Notes: generated by a model from the sequence alone, not told the origin. 64,000 bases of DNA from Pseudoneobacillus sp052180215 (GCF_052180215.1 NZ_CP197471.1:2080001-2144000), one strand, 5' to 3'. Shown: positions 1 to 10,071, numbered from the stretch's first letter. Program-made: numbers and translations.

Positions 1-2466
1 TTAATGCAAAAACTTCCCATGCCCATGTACATAATTGATACTCATGATACGATTTTTTGGATGAACGATATGTTTCAGAGACAATTTGGTTCAGACTCTT
101 CCATATGGGATACCAAATTGGCAACATTAATTTTTAACGAAAAGGAAATGGCTACCCCAATCATCATAAATGGTAAAGAAGGTACAAAGATTTGTTCTAG
201 ACTTCAATTAACCCCGGTTCATGATAGAGATAGTCTTATAGCGTATACAGGGATATTGCAGATAGAATCCACTCATAACTTTTTTAATGATGTGGAGAGA
301 TATAAAATAGCTGCAGATAATACATCTGACATCATTGTTTTAGTGGATAATCAATCAATTGTTCGTTACGTATCTCCTTCGATTTTAGCCACAACGGGAT
401 ATACATTTGAACAATACGAAGGAATGGATGCATTTGAACCTCTTCACCCAGATGATCGTGAACGGGTTAGATTATCACACCTCCAAGCGATTCAAACAAA
501 AGAGGAAGTCAATTTAGAATATCGATTTGTACACCAACAAGGTTCAATCATCCATTTGGAAACTCGTGTAAAACCTGTTCTGGACCAGTTTGGAGGAGTA
601 AAGTATGTGGTAGCAGTGGTAAGAGATATTACAGAGCGAAAGAAAACGGAACAGCTTCTCGAAAATATTTTAGATAGTGTGAATGCTGCAGTTTGGTCTA
701 CCGATAAAGATTTTAGTTATTATAGTTTTTGTTCAGATAGCATTGAAAAAGTGACAGGAATTCCAAGGAAAGAAATTATGAATAATCCAATTCGATTACA
801 TGATCATATTCATCACGATGATAATGAAATGTTAATGGGAGAAGTAAAACATGATCTTGATCAAGGTAAACCTGTGAATAAAATTATTCGTTATATACAT
901 GTGGAAAATGAAACGAGATGGGGACGATTAATCGTACATCCATATTTAAACAATCAAGGAGAAGTAGAGCGTCTTGATGGACTGATTTTGGATATAACGG
1001 ATAAGAAACGTACAGAGTTAGCGTTAGAGGAAAGTGAACAAAGATATAAATCTCTTTTCGAGAATAATTTAGACGGGGTTTTTTCCATTGACTTGAAGGG
1101 ATATTTTGTAAATGCTAACGTTTCATTTGAAAAAATTACTCAAATAGAAAAAGATTTGCTACCCAACTTGTGTTTTATTGGACTTATTTACGATGAAGAT
1201 CAACAATCTGTTTATCAAGTACTTTCAAATGTTATTAGATTTAAAGAACCAAGGGATATTGAGTGCCGCATTGTTAGGTCCTTTAATGGTGAAAGGATTG
1301 TCCATATTACCTTTGTCCCTATCTTTTTCTTTGGTGAACTGAATGGTGTACATGGCATTGTAAAAGATATTACAGATCGAAAAAGAGAAGAGCAGGAATT
1401 AATTCAAAGTGAAGAAAGATACAAGTTTCTTCAACAGAGTATGAATCGTTTTTCAAATGATCTTTCCAATGTGATGAAGGTTGCAGACTTGGAGAATCGG
1501 CTAATTGTAGAGGTTAATAGAGTTCTTCCTGTCAATCATGTTTCTATTGACAAGATTATAAAAAAAGATGAACCTGAGTTCGATGATAAAAATACAGTAT
1601 CTGTAAAAATCGGAGAAAAGGAACATCCTATCTATTTAAATATTGAATTGACCCAGAAATTGTTGAAGATAGAGAAGGAATGGCTGGAAACAGCTATACA
1701 TTATGTCACCATCCTTTATGATAATCTACAATTCATTGAGGATTTGATGGAACGTCTTGAAAACATAATAGCCACGAATGAAACACCAAAATGGATGCTA
1801 AGACTTTTATTCAAGCTTTCTGAGAAAGAAAGAGCCTCACTCTCGAGCGATTTACACGATTCTGTTTTACAAGATCTCATTATTTGGTACCGGAAACTGG
1901 AATCCTTAAGAACGACAACATCGTTTAATGAGGAAACAAATACACAGTTAAGTCAAATAGAGGAAGGATTACTTGATGCCATTCATCAAATAAGAATAAC
2001 TTGTAATGAGTTACGACCGCCGTTTCTGCTGAAAATGGGCCTTGTCGAGTCTTTAAAAAGTCTATTTTCGTATGCCCGAATGTTTTCAAATTACGAAATT
2101 GAATTTACGGCTAATAATATGAATAGAGAGCTTAATGAAGAGCAAATTCTTGGCATTTATCGTATCGTCCAAGAACTCTTGAACAATGCTTCCAAGCATT
2201 CGAATGCTTCATTGGTAACAATGCTTTTAGAAGATGAGGATGAATGTATTCATTTTTCCTATAACGATAATGGATTAGGTACAGATATAGCTGTACATGA
2301 GGGTTCATTTATCAATATGGGAATAGCTGGTATGAAAAACAGAGTTTTAAGTTTGGAAGGCGAAATGAAAATCAAGTCGTTTCCACAAAAGGGATTCCAC
2401 GTAGATATTTATATACCATTTACTTCGAAGCAAAAAGGTGAGTACTATGAAAATATTATTAGTTGA
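1..2466 (+). CDS. Multi-PAS sensor histidine kinase (HisKA_3/NarX-ComP type), 5' end possibly cut
   Basis: Cytoplasmic sensor kinase; I see no membrane segment in the 820 residues read from the ATG at position 4. The frame is open to the window edge, so the true start may lie upstream. Three or four PAS domains lie in tandem (about residues 1-90, 95-215, 217-340 and 345-465), two of them ending in the usual DITERK/DITDRK linker. The kinase core has the HisKA_3 motif SDLHDSVLQ, with phospho-accepting His near residue 618, and a HATPase domain (IVQELLNNASKHS) at about 720-815. It overlaps the regulator gene that follows and presumably phosphorylates it. The signal is unknown; PAS stacks often bind small ligands, haem or flavin. 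Confidence 0.9.
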   Translation, partial: LMQKLPMPMYIIDTHDTIFWMNDMFQRQFGSDSSIWDTKLATLIFNEKEMATPIIINGKEGTKICSRLQLTPVHDRDSLIAYTGILQIESTHNFFNDVERYKIAADNTSDIIVLVDNQSIVRYVSPSILATTGYTFEQYEGMDAFEPLHPDDRERVRLSHLQAIQTKEEVNLEYRFVHQQGSIIHLETRVKPVLDQFGGVKYVVAVVRDITERKKTEQLLENILDSVNAAVWSTDKDFSYYSFCSDSIEKVTGIPRKEIMNNPIRLHDHIHHDDNEMLMGEVKHDLDQGKPVNKIIRYIHVENETRWGRLIVHPYLNNQGEVERLDGLILDITDKKRTELALEESEQRYKSLFENNLDGVFSIDLKGYFVNANVSFEKITQIEKDLLPNLCFIGLIYDEDQQSVYQVLSNVIRFKEPRDIECRIVRSFNGERIVHITFVPIFFFGELNGVHGIVKDITDRKREEQELIQSEERYKFLQQSMNRFSNDLSNVMKVADLENRLIVEVNRVLPVNHVSIDKIIKKDEPEFDDKNTVSVKIGEKEHPIYLNIELTQKLLKIEKEWLETAIHYVTILYDNLQFIEDLMERLENIIATNETPKWMLRLLFKLSEKERASLSSDLHDSVLQDLIIWYRKLESLRTTTSFNEETNTQLSQIEEGLLDAIHQIRITCNELRPPFLLKMGLVESLKSLFSYARMFSNYEIEFTANNMNRELNEEQILGIYRIVQELLNNASKHSNASLVTMLLEDEDECIHFSYNDNGLGTDIAVHEGSFINMGIAGMKNRVLSLEGEMKIKSFPQKGFHVDIYIPFTSKQKGEYYENIIS

Positions 2467-3094
2467 TGATCATAGATCGGTTGTTGAAGGGACGAAGATG
2501 CTTATCGAATCAGAGCCTGATATGAATGTAACTATCGAAACCGACGTATATTGTGTATCTGATCTAGTGCGTATTCAACATTTTGATGTCATTTTATTTG
2601 ATTTATATATGCCACATATTAATGGCGCCGATTTAGCACGACAAGTTCTCGTTTATGTGCCCGACGCTGTCATACTCATTTATTCTGGATTCGATATTGC
2701 TCCTCATTTTAATTTGTTAATGGACTCAGGGGTTTCAGGGTTTATTGCTAAAACCTCAACCAGGGAACAATTGATTCAAGCAATCAAGTGTGCAGCTAGA
2801 AAAGAAGCGATTATACCGATGCAGTTATTGAAACAACTGAGACGTCAAGAAATTGTCGTTCAAGGTGAAAAAGGTAATGATCAATCCACCATCAGTAAAA
2901 AAGAAGAAAATCTTCTGAGGGAATTAGCAAAGGGTCACAGTAACAAAGAGATTTCAAAGACTCTTCTTATAAGTCAACGTTCATTAGAATACAGTCTGAC
3001 CGAACTTTTCCAAAAGCTTAGTGTGAATTCACGGGTTGAAGCAATAAAGAAAGCCAAAATTTTGGGCATACTTCCTGCAGAAGATTTATATTAA
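2447..3094 (+). CDS. NarL/ComA-type response regulator
   Basis: DNA-binding response regulator and probable partner of the preceding kinase. The receiver domain starts KILLVDDH and has the phosphoacceptor Asp in the stretch ILFDLYMP. The C-terminal LuxR-type helix-turn-helix reads LAKGHSNKEIS...SRVEAIKKA. A GTG nine bases upstream (2438) would also be in frame. I prefer the ATG at 2447 because AAAGGTGA sits five bases before it. The start lies inside the kinase gene, a sign of translational coupling. A strong terminator follows. Its target genes are unknown; the ABC exporter 1 kb downstream is a reasonable guess only. Confidence 0.9.
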   Translation: MKILLVDDHRSVVEGTKMLIESEPDMNVTIETDVYCVSDLVRIQHFDVILFDLYMPHINGADLARQVLVYVPDAVILIYSGFDIAPHFNLLMDSGVSGFIAKTSTREQLIQAIKCAARKEAIIPMQLLKQLRRQEIVVQGEKGNDQSTISKKEENLLRELAKGHSNKEISKTLLISQRSLEYSLTELFQKLSVNSRVEAIKKAKILGILPAEDLY

Positions 3095-3135
3095 GTTATT
3101 CGTCATAGTATAAACGAGTTATTAGTAGATTTTAC

Positions 3136-3171
3136 AAGGAACTTGAAACTTTTGTTTCAAGTTCCTTTTTT
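3136..3171 (+). terminator. Rho-independent terminator of the two-component operon
   Basis: A perfect inverted repeat (AAGGAACTTGAAAC, four-base TTTT loop, GTTTCAAGTTCCTT) runs directly into a T-run. Confidence 0.9.
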
Positions 3172-3369
3172 GCTTTATTATCACTTTTTGCGGGCCATTG
3201 CAAATATTTGCGGATAAGTCGGCTAATTATTGCGTAAATGATCATCCCTTTTTATCTTAATCTATTTTTATAAAGGTTAAAGAAAAGAGTTTAGTAATGT
3301 AATAAAGTTTGCACACACATTAGTAATACGCCTTTTTTTATCTTAAGATTTTATTTAGGAGGAAAAGAA

Positions 3370-3870
3370 ATGAATATTCAACTTTTACAATGGGGATTAT
3401 TATCTTTTATGATCGGCATGGTGTTATCTCTGCCTCTTGCAGCTGTTCATTATAAAAAAAATTCACCAATGAGCAAGTTTTTTATTAATCAAAGAAAGCT
3501 TAAGGCTGCTCATCTCGATTTTTTTATGCAAGCATTTGCAGTAGGCTTTGCCTATTTGATTGAATTTGCTTTGAAGACGGAATATCCTCTGTTTGTCATC
3601 ATCCCACTAATCTATGGAGTGATGATGAATCCTACAATACTATTAATAGAATCTACAGCATATGTCCGTTCAAAGACTATGAAATTACTCTATTTCGGAT
3701 TAAGAGCAACAAGTCCTATTTCCTTACTCTTTTCTTGGTGTTATATCTTTATATTGTTCATGCCCGTGCTACTCAAGATTATTTTAGTAGGAGTGATTTT
3801 AGTGGTGGGTTATTTATTTTATAAATATAGAGATAAGTCAATAAAAGCAACTATCACAAAGAATATATAA
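3370..3870 (+). CDS. Small membrane protein of unknown function
   Basis: A 166-residue protein I do not recognise. It has four or five hydrophobic segments, an N-terminal one at about 5-27 and others near 55-75, 78-98 and 115-155, and a basic C-terminus, so it is an integral membrane protein. An AGGAGG box seven bases before the ATG makes the start secure. It stands alone between two terminators, so it is probably transcribed by itself. Neighbours give no clear functional hint. Confidence 0.75.
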   Translation: MNIQLLQWGLLSFMIGMVLSLPLAAVHYKKNSPMSKFFINQRKLKAAHLDFFMQAFAVGFAYLIEFALKTEYPLFVIIPLIYGVMMNPTILLIESTAYVRSKTMKLLYFGLRATSPISLLFSWCYIFILFMPVLLKIILVGVILVVGYLFYKYRDKSIKATITKNI

Positions 3871-3881
3871 GTTTCGTATTT

Positions 3882-3908
3882 GCCCTAACGAACAGTTGGG
3901 GCTTTTTT
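3882..3908 (+). terminator. Rho-independent terminator
   Basis: GCCCTAAC, five-base loop, GTTGGGGC, then TTTTTT, just after the membrane-protein gene. Confidence 0.85.
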
Positions 3909-4139
3909 GTATTCTAAAACTTTGTTGCTTTTCTAATAAATTAAAAGGGGCTATCCGGTGCAGAAAGGTTATACGTAAAAAGCATTTTTGTAAAAGAGGT
4001 TCGGAGGTACCACAAATATCTGCGGTGTTTCTCCAAAAGTGTGCGTTTTGGGGATAAGGGAATCACCGTACAATGAGACCATGAATAAATAACACGTTAT
4101 TCGTGATGGTATGACTAATAAAAAACTGGAGGTTTTTGG

Positions 4140-4856
4140 ATGATTTTAGTTAAGGATGTTTCAAAAGTTTATTCACTAGGGTCGGAGAAATTTCACGCTT
4201 TAAAAAATAATCATATACACATCAGCAAGGGGGAGTTTGTTGCCATCATGGGACCTAGTGGCTCTGGCAAGAGTACGTTACTTCAACTATTGGGAGGGCT
4301 TGATCTTCCGACAACTGGTGAAATAACAGTAGATGGTATTCATTTAAATCAATTAAATGAAAAAGAACGTACGCTATTTCGACGTAAAAAGGTTGGATTT
4401 GTTTTTCAAAACTACCAGCTGTTACCAATGATGACGGTTGGTGAAAATATCGCCTTATCCCTATCAGCTAATCATACTTCGAATGCGCAAATGAAATCGA
4501 TTGTTCAAAAACTGCTTATTGATGTCAATCTTCAAGATAAAGAGTCAGCGTTTCCATCCCAATTAAGCGGAGGTCAGCAGCAGCGGGTAGCAATTGCAAG
4601 AGCTTTAGCGATGAAACCGAGTTTAATTTTAGCAGATGAGCCTACTGGAAACCTGGACCAAAAAAATGGAGCAGATATACTAAAGCTTTTATCAAAGCTA
4701 AATAAAGAAGAAGGTATTACCGTTGTCATGGTGACTCACGATCAACAAGCTGCACAAGTAGCTGAAAGAATCATCGTGGTGCGAGATGGATTGATTTTAG
4801 AGGAAGAGCGTAAAGGGGGATATCGAAATGAAACAGTGGCAAATCGCATGGCGTAA
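4140..4856 (+). CDS. ABC transporter ATP-binding protein (LolD/MacB-like)
   Basis: ATPase subunit of an exporter-type ABC transporter with an FtsX-like permease. The 238 residues carry Walker A GPSGSGKST (about 39-47), the Q-loop in VFQNYQLLP, signature LSGGQQQR, Walker B LILADEPT and the switch His in MVTHD. The best relatives are the MacB/LolD/YtrE/BceA group, which drive export or extraction of lipids, lipoproteins or peptide antibiotics. The start has the RBS CTGGAGG. The 3' end overlaps the permease start by 29 bases, so the two are translationally coupled. Confidence 0.93.
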   Translation: MILVKDVSKVYSLGSEKFHALKNNHIHISKGEFVAIMGPSGSGKSTLLQLLGGLDLPTTGEITVDGIHLNQLNEKERTLFRRKKVGFVFQNYQLLPMMTVGENIALSLSANHTSNAQMKSIVQKLLIDVNLQDKESAFPSQLSGGQQQRVAIARALAMKPSLILADEPTGNLDQKNGADILKLLSKLNKEEGITVVMVTHDQQAAQVAERIIVVRDGLILEEERKGGYRNETVANRMA

Positions 4857-7317
4857 TTTAATGCGACGTAAAATGCGGACCTTCCTTACAATGATGTCTA
4901 TTTTAATTGGAGTGGCTTCCACATTCGGTGTCATTGCTGCTGTTGATACAGCAGAAAAGGTATTCCCCATCTATTTAAAAGAGGCGTTTGCAAAAGCTGA
5001 TTTTAATATTGCGGGTACGGATGCGTATTTTACTGAAGATGTTCACAAACAGATGCAAAGTAGCAATGAATATTCCTCTGTAGCCATGTTAAAGGAAAAT
5101 TCGAAGTTGGTGACTAAAGAAAAAGGAATATCTTCCATACAGAAAAGAGTCGTGTTAACCGGCTATAGCCAATATGACTCTCCTGTAACTGGATTTAAAC
5201 TGATAGATGGGAATTTAAACTCCGATGGGGCACTGATCACAGACAGGACAGCAAAAGTGTGGGGCTCCAAAGTGGGGGACACGATTACCTTTGATACAAA
5301 AGATGGTATAAAAAAGATTAACATCACCGCCATCGTCAAATACACCAAGGACTTAATGGGACCATCCAGTTGGAATATGGCCAAATACCACCACTGGGCT
5401 GTGGCAGTTCCACTCCCTGTCATTCAAAATTGGTTTGATTTAAGCGGAAAAGTCCAGGCTATTCAGGTAAAGGCTGATCGTCCAAATCAAATCGAAACTG
5501 TAGAGCACGAGTTGGAACATTTGGTAAAAAGTAACGACGATGTTTATATGCAGCCAATGATTGTGGATTTTGACTCAGTTTATAAAGACCTTAATACGTT
5601 TTTCTTAGCTTTATATATTGCTGGATTTCTAGGAATCGCCTTAAGTGCGTTTATCATTTTTAATTCATTATTTGTAAGTATGAAGGAGAGAAAGAATGAG
5701 TTTGCGGTTTTAAAGACAATCGGCTTTATACCTAGTCAATTACGAGGAATGGTATTAAGAGAGGTTATCTTGCTTGGTGTGATAGGTACAGGTATCGGAC
5801 TGTTAGTTGGATATGGTTTAGCAATCGGTTTAAAAGCGCTTATTTTCATGTTATATGGTGTAGAAAGCAACAGTGGTTTGGTGCTAAAAACCGGTTTAAG
5901 TGTGTCATTAATTGCAGGTTTGTTCGTTCCCATTCTTGCCTCATGGTATCCAATTCGTAAGGTTGGAAGGGCTAGTGTGATTGAAATTTTAAAAGAAAAC
6001 AAAGTGAAAGTGTCAAGTCATCAAAAGTGGTTTGGAGTTATGGGTGTTATACTTATTTTAATAAGCTTCTTTATCAAACATTTGGCTGTAGTCCTACCGC
6101 TTATGATTGGGATTGCCCTACTATTTCCTTATTTGTTTAAGCTGTTTAGCTTCCTATTAAAACGATTTTATCTTCTTGTCTTTAATTTTACTGGCGATTT
6201 GGCTATTCGAAATTTAAATCGGAATCTTAGTCGTACATCCATGACATCCGTAATCCTTTGTCTTGGAATTGCCATGATTGTGTTAATGAGTTCATTAAAT
6301 TCTGCCCTTTTACAAACTTACGAAAGAGTGATTTATAGCTCTTATGGAGGCAACCTAGATGTCATGTTCCACCATATTGAAAAAGACGATCTTCCCATTT
6401 TGAAGAAAACTGACGGTGTGAAAGAGGCAGTGGCATACTCCCTACAGGGAATCGTTTGGGATTTAAATGGTGAAAAACGAATGCTTCCTGTATATGGGAT
6501 AGGGGCTGATTGGATTGATCGCTTCCCTTTATTTACGACAGATCCAGAGGATTCACAGGGATCAATGATAAAAGGATTAAAAAACAATGAAATCATTCTC
6601 GATAAAATTTCGTTTAAAGTCTGGGGAGGAAAAGTTGGTGAATCCATCAAGTTAGATACTCTGGAAGGTGAAAAAACGTTCAAAGTGGTTCATGTGGTCA
6701 ACACCATGAAAAATAGCGGGTACGGTGCTTTTATGCGAGATGATCATTTTAAAGAAAATTTCGGTGTGAAATATGAAAGAAATGTTTTGGTATTAAAGGA
6801 TGAACAGACTAGCCGACTTCAATTGAGAGAAAACATCTATGATCAATTTGGTGAAAGAGTGGAGGAAATGTGGGGTCCAGAAGATTGGGTATCGGTTATG
6901 AGAGGAACTATTACAGGAGCATTTAGTATCGTGAATGGTTTGGTTATTTTAGGGATTATTGTCTCTGGGATTGGAATCACCAATACTTTACTCATAAATA
7001 TTATGGAACGTGTTCGAGAAATAGGAATGATGCGTGCGGTTGGTGTAACAAGAGGTCAGATTATCAAAATGATTATGCTCGAAGGCTTTGGAATGGGTCT
7101 TGCTGCTACAGTGATTGGTCTCTTATTTGGAATACTACTAATCTATATTACATCTGGATTCGTAGAGGTAAACAATCTCACATTTGAATTTGGTGTTTCT
7201 CCGTTAATCATGGCCATCATCTTCTTGTTTGGAATTATCATTAGTTTAATCTCAAGCTTTAGTCCAGCAAAAAAAGCGGCAAAAACTCCATTAAACGAGG
7301 CATTGCGATATGAATAA
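4828..7317 (+). CDS. ABC transporter permease, duplicated FtsX/MacB type
   Basis: An 829-residue membrane subunit for the preceding ATPase. It has an N-terminal membrane helix (MRTFLTMMSILIGVASTFGVIAA), an extracytoplasmic MacB-like domain to about residue 250, three helices (about 255-365), two more helices near 400-440, then the plan repeats: helix near 470-490, second outer domain, and three C-terminal helices (about 690-820). The two-module plan and the motif SLFVSMKERKNEFAVLKTIGF, echoed as NIMERVREIGMMRAVGV, are typical of FtsX-like permeases. The substrate is unknown. It overlaps both neighbours, so this is an ATPase-permease-lipoprotein operon. Confidence 0.93.
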   Translation: MKQWQIAWRNLMRRKMRTFLTMMSILIGVASTFGVIAAVDTAEKVFPIYLKEAFAKADFNIAGTDAYFTEDVHKQMQSSNEYSSVAMLKENSKLVTKEKGISSIQKRVVLTGYSQYDSPVTGFKLIDGNLNSDGALITDRTAKVWGSKVGDTITFDTKDGIKKINITAIVKYTKDLMGPSSWNMAKYHHWAVAVPLPVIQNWFDLSGKVQAIQVKADRPNQIETVEHELEHLVKSNDDVYMQPMIVDFDSVYKDLNTFFLALYIAGFLGIALSAFIIFNSLFVSMKERKNEFAVLKTIGFIPSQLRGMVLREVILLGVIGTGIGLLVGYGLAIGLKALIFMLYGVESNSGLVLKTGLSVSLIAGLFVPILASWYPIRKVGRASVIEILKENKVKVSSHQKWFGVMGVILILISFFIKHLAVVLPLMIGIALLFPYLFKLFSFLLKRFYLLVFNFTGDLAIRNLNRNLSRTSMTSVILCLGIAMIVLMSSLNSALLQTYERVIYSSYGGNLDVMFHHIEKDDLPILKKTDGVKEAVAYSLQGIVWDLNGEKRMLPVYGIGADWIDRFPLFTTDPEDSQGSMIKGLKNNEIILDKISFKVWGGKVGESIKLDTLEGEKTFKVVHVVNTMKNSGYGAFMRDDHFKENFGVKYERNVLVLKDEQTSRLQLRENIYDQFGERVEEMWGPEDWVSVMRGTITGAFSIVNGLVILGIIVSGIGITNTLLINIMERVREIGMMRAVGVTRGQIIKMIMLEGFGMGLAATVIGLLFGILLIYITSGFVEVNNLTFEFGVSPLIMAIIFLFGIIISLISSFSPAKKAAKTPLNEALRYE

Positions 7318-8113
7318 AAGTATAATCATTCTTTTTTTATCGATATTCCTTTCAGCTTGTGGAGCAAATAGTTCCTGGGAAGAGGAAGAGAAGAACATTG
7401 AAGTAAGTGACAGAGTTGTAACGGATGATGTAAATGTGGCCTGGGAACTTGAAACTAATCAGGATCCTAATGGGACGTTGATCCGTCTAATCATCAAGAA
7501 TCGAGATGTTGCGGTAAAGGATTTTGATATCAATCATGAAAAATTACTGCATTTAATTATAGTGAGCAAGGATTTATCCTATTTTCAGCATGTTCACCCG
7601 GAATATAAGGGGGCAGGTGTTTTTGAAATACTACATGATTTCCCAGCAGGCGGTGAATATAGAATGGTAGCGGACTTTAAACCAACGAATGGAAGCTCCA
7701 TGAGTAAAATGGAATGGTTAAGTGTGGAAGGTGAACAGACTCAACCTAAACCTATGACGGTTGATAACAGTCTTGAAAAACGAGTCAATGGCATGAAAGT
7801 GAAGTTAAGCTTTGATCCTCCACTAGAAGTTGGCGTAGAATCGACTCTCAAGTTTACCTTCTTGGATGAAAAAACAGATCAGCCGATTACAGATTTGGAA
7901 CCGTATTTAGGATCAATCGGTCATACTGTCGTTTTTTCGGCAGATGGGGAACGCTATTTACACGTTCATGCGTTAGATGGTCAGGGCAGTGGGCCTGATG
8001 CCCTATTTGCAACCAATTTTTCTGAAAGTGGAGTCTATAAAACTTGGGGACAGTTTCAAAAAGACGGCAAGGTATTTACTGTTTCCTATGTCGTTACTGT
8101 ACCTAAAAACTAG
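7310..8113 (+). CDS. Histidine-containing lipoprotein, FixH/YtkA-like
   Basis: An extracytoplasmic lipoprotein: MNKSIIILFLSIFLSAC gives a signal peptide ending in a lipobox with the modified Cys at residue 17. The mature part looks like two beta-sandwich domains. Each has a short His motif: FQHVHPE in the first and LHVHALDG in the second, and the second resembles the YtkA-like domain, so metal binding is possible. Its start overlaps the permease gene by eight bases, so it is probably an accessory or ligand-binding part of the exporter. The family assignment is tentative; the lipoprotein call is firm. Confidence 0.8.
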   Translation: MNKSIIILFLSIFLSACGANSSWEEEEKNIEVSDRVVTDDVNVAWELETNQDPNGTLIRLIIKNRDVAVKDFDINHEKLLHLIIVSKDLSYFQHVHPEYKGAGVFEILHDFPAGGEYRMVADFKPTNGSSMSKMEWLSVEGEQTQPKPMTVDNSLEKRVNGMKVKLSFDPPLEVGVESTLKFTFLDEKTDQPITDLEPYLGSIGHTVVFSADGERYLHVHALDGQGSGPDALFATNFSESGVYKTWGQFQKDGKVFTVSYVVTVPKN

Positions 8114-8117
8114 TAAT

Positions 8118-8146
8118 AGAGGCGAAAACATGACGTTTTCGCCTCT
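8118..8146 (+). other. Perfect 12-bp stem-loop between lipoprotein and MFS genes
   Basis: AGAGGCGAAAAC, five-base loop, GTTTTCGCCTCT. No T-run follows and the RBS of the next gene begins within 15 bases. It is therefore more likely an mRNA processing, stability or translation-modulating hairpin than a simple terminator. Confidence 0.7.
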
Positions 8147-8169
8147 GCTATTTATAAAGGAGAAAAAAT

Positions 8170-9399
8170 ATGAATAAGTTTGCAGCTTATTGGCGAGCCC
8201 ATCATCCAATAGTTCATTTGATCATGCTAGGTGCAGTACTGATTAGTCTAACCAACTCTATGAGTGTTGTGTTTTTACCTATCTATTTGATTTCTTTCTC
8301 AGAATTGGATCCCGTTATGGTAGGGACGATTGTAGGATTAGGAGCTCTTACGGCCACTTTTGGTGGATTTATAGGGGGGACCTTATCTGATTTTATAGGG
8401 AGGCAGCGTTTGCTAGTTATCAGTCTGCTTGTGTTGTGTTTTGTATTTTTAGGTTTTTTATATTTTAATAATCCTATCTTTCTATGTATATTAAATATTT
8501 TTCGTGGATTATTCTCATCTTTTTTTAATATCATATCAAAAGCCATCATGGCTGATTTAACTCCTGAAGAAAGGAGATTTAGAGTTTTTTCCAATAGGTA
8601 TTTGGCAGGAAATATAGGTTTTTCCATCGGTCCTATCCTTGGAACCATATTTGGTTTTGCGGGGAATTCTATCGCCTTTATCTTTAGTGCCGTCATTTAT
8701 TTCATTTATTTTTTATTCATGATACTGACTATTAAGTTTTCTATGAGCAAGGAAAACCCTAAAGAGAAGGAAGAAAGTTTCAGCCCTATTCAAGCATGGC
8801 AAGTTTTTAGAAAGGATAAGGCTTTACTTTTATTTATCTTAGGGAGTGTCCTTTTAACAACAGTTCATGGTGAAATGTCTGTCACCTTGTCCCAATATCT
8901 TGAAGGATCGATGACAGATGGCATTAAATTGTTCGGTTATTTAATGAGTATCAATGGGATTACCGTAATAACAACGCAAGTATTCATGACAAGGTGGGCA
9001 GAAAGGTTTGGCCTTTTTCAACGTATCATTATGGGAAGTCTATTATTTGCAGTGGGTGAGATAGGTTTTGCTTTTTCTCATCATAATGGAGCTTTTATCC
9101 TATCGATGATCATCTTTACCTTAGGAGAAATATTGATTATACCTTCAGAGTATGCACAGATTGATGAAATTACCCCGAAAGGAATGAGGGGTATGTACTA
9201 TGGTGCTCAAGGCTTTAGTGAAATAGGGAATTTTATTGGCCCATGGTTTGGAGGCGTTTTGTTAGTTAGTCATGGAGGAAAAGTGATGTTCCTTACGATG
9301 GCTTTGTTTTCTTTAGTGAGTATTGCCTTCTATGGTTGGGGAAGAAAACAAAATAAAAAGGCACCATACATTCCCATTTCTATTAAGATGCAACTATAA
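8170..9399 (+). CDS. MFS transporter
   Basis: A 409-residue major facilitator with about 12 hydrophobic segments and a cytoplasmic loop near residues 190-215. The motif GGTLSDFIGRQR after helix 2 matches the MFS signature GxLaDrxGrkr. The family is mostly drug or metabolite efflux; the substrate cannot be read. RBS AAAGGAGAAAA precedes the ATG. It lies 56 bases after the lipoprotein gene, separated by a hairpin without a T-run, so it may be partly co-transcribed with the ABC exporter. Confidence 0.9.
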   Translation: MNKFAAYWRAHHPIVHLIMLGAVLISLTNSMSVVFLPIYLISFSELDPVMVGTIVGLGALTATFGGFIGGTLSDFIGRQRLLVISLLVLCFVFLGFLYFNNPIFLCILNIFRGLFSSFFNIISKAIMADLTPEERRFRVFSNRYLAGNIGFSIGPILGTIFGFAGNSIAFIFSAVIYFIYFLFMILTIKFSMSKENPKEKEESFSPIQAWQVFRKDKALLLFILGSVLLTTVHGEMSVTLSQYLEGSMTDGIKLFGYLMSINGITVITTQVFMTRWAERFGLFQRIIMGSLLFAVGEIGFAFSHHNGAFILSMIIFTLGEILIIPSEYAQIDEITPKGMRGMYYGAQGFSEIGNFIGPWFGGVLLVSHGGKVMFLTMALFSLVSIAFYGWGRKQNKKAPYIPISIKMQL

Positions 9400-9408
9400 A
9401 TGAACTAA

Positions 9409-9444
9409 AAAAACACTCTATTTTTAGATAGTAGAGTGTTTTTT
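9409..9444. terminator. Bidirectional terminator
   Basis: AAAAACACTCTA, 11-base loop, TAGAGTGTTTTT. T-runs on both strands serve the MFS gene and could serve the convergent phosphatase gene. Confidence 0.85.
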
Positions 9445-9534
9445 ACAAGTATATGCAAAATCGTGTATGGTGTATCAGTTTAGGAAATGATTTAGAATAA
9501 TAACTAAGTTCAAATAAAATGAAGAATTGAACGT

Positions 9535-10071
9535 CTAATCTTCATTTTGATAAATATAGAGTTTTCCGTTTAGTGGATTCCTTAATTTAGGACCATGGAA
9601 ACCTCTCATTTTTAATTCCTTTTCTATAAAAATCATTAATGCACCGTGACTAACAATAAGAGTATCTTCTTTTTTATCCAGAATATCATCAAGAAGTTTG
9701 TTTATTCCTTGTCTAATTTTTATGATTTCCTTTTTCTTTTTTTGATTTGTGGACCATGATAGTCTAACTAACATCGCCCATAAAAGGAATGGCAATGATA
9801 AACTCATTTTAAATGGAGTCATTGGTATTTCTCTTAATTCTTTCCTTTTCATCACTATGCCAGGATAGAAATGTTTTGCTGTTTGTAAACATCGATAGAG
9901 ATCACTTGAATAGCAATGCTTCCAATTGATACCCTCTAAGTCTACTTCAGATGTTTCTATCTCTGCTTTATCATAGTCCTCAAACCACTGAAGTAACTCT
10001 TGAGTGTCTACGAATGTTTTCTGTGGATAGGGGTGAAGGACGCGAAAATGTCTAATTAATCCTATTTTCAT
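9535..10071 (-). CDS. Histidine phosphatase family protein
   Basis: A phosphoglycerate-mutase-like phosphatase of about 178 residues. The catalytic motif near the N-terminus reads GLIRHFR, where RHG is usual, so the Gly is replaced. The second catalytic His lies in LIVSHGALMIF near residue 142. An Arg in the segment YRCLQTAKHFYP matches the third phosphate-pocket region. Substrates of this family range from sugar phosphates to nucleotides and cannot be inferred here. Two ATGs stand in tandem at the start; I use the second, and the first adds one residue. It is convergent with the MFS gene. Confidence 0.85.
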   Translation of the reverse strand: MKIGLIRHFRVLHPYPQKTFVDTQELLQWFEDYDKAEIETSEVDLEGINWKHCYSSDLYRCLQTAKHFYPGIVMKRKELREIPMTPFKMSLSLPFLLWAMLVRLSWSTNQKKKKEIIKIRQGINKLLDDILDKKEDTLIVSHGALMIFIEKELKMRGFHGPKLRNPLNGKLYIYQNED

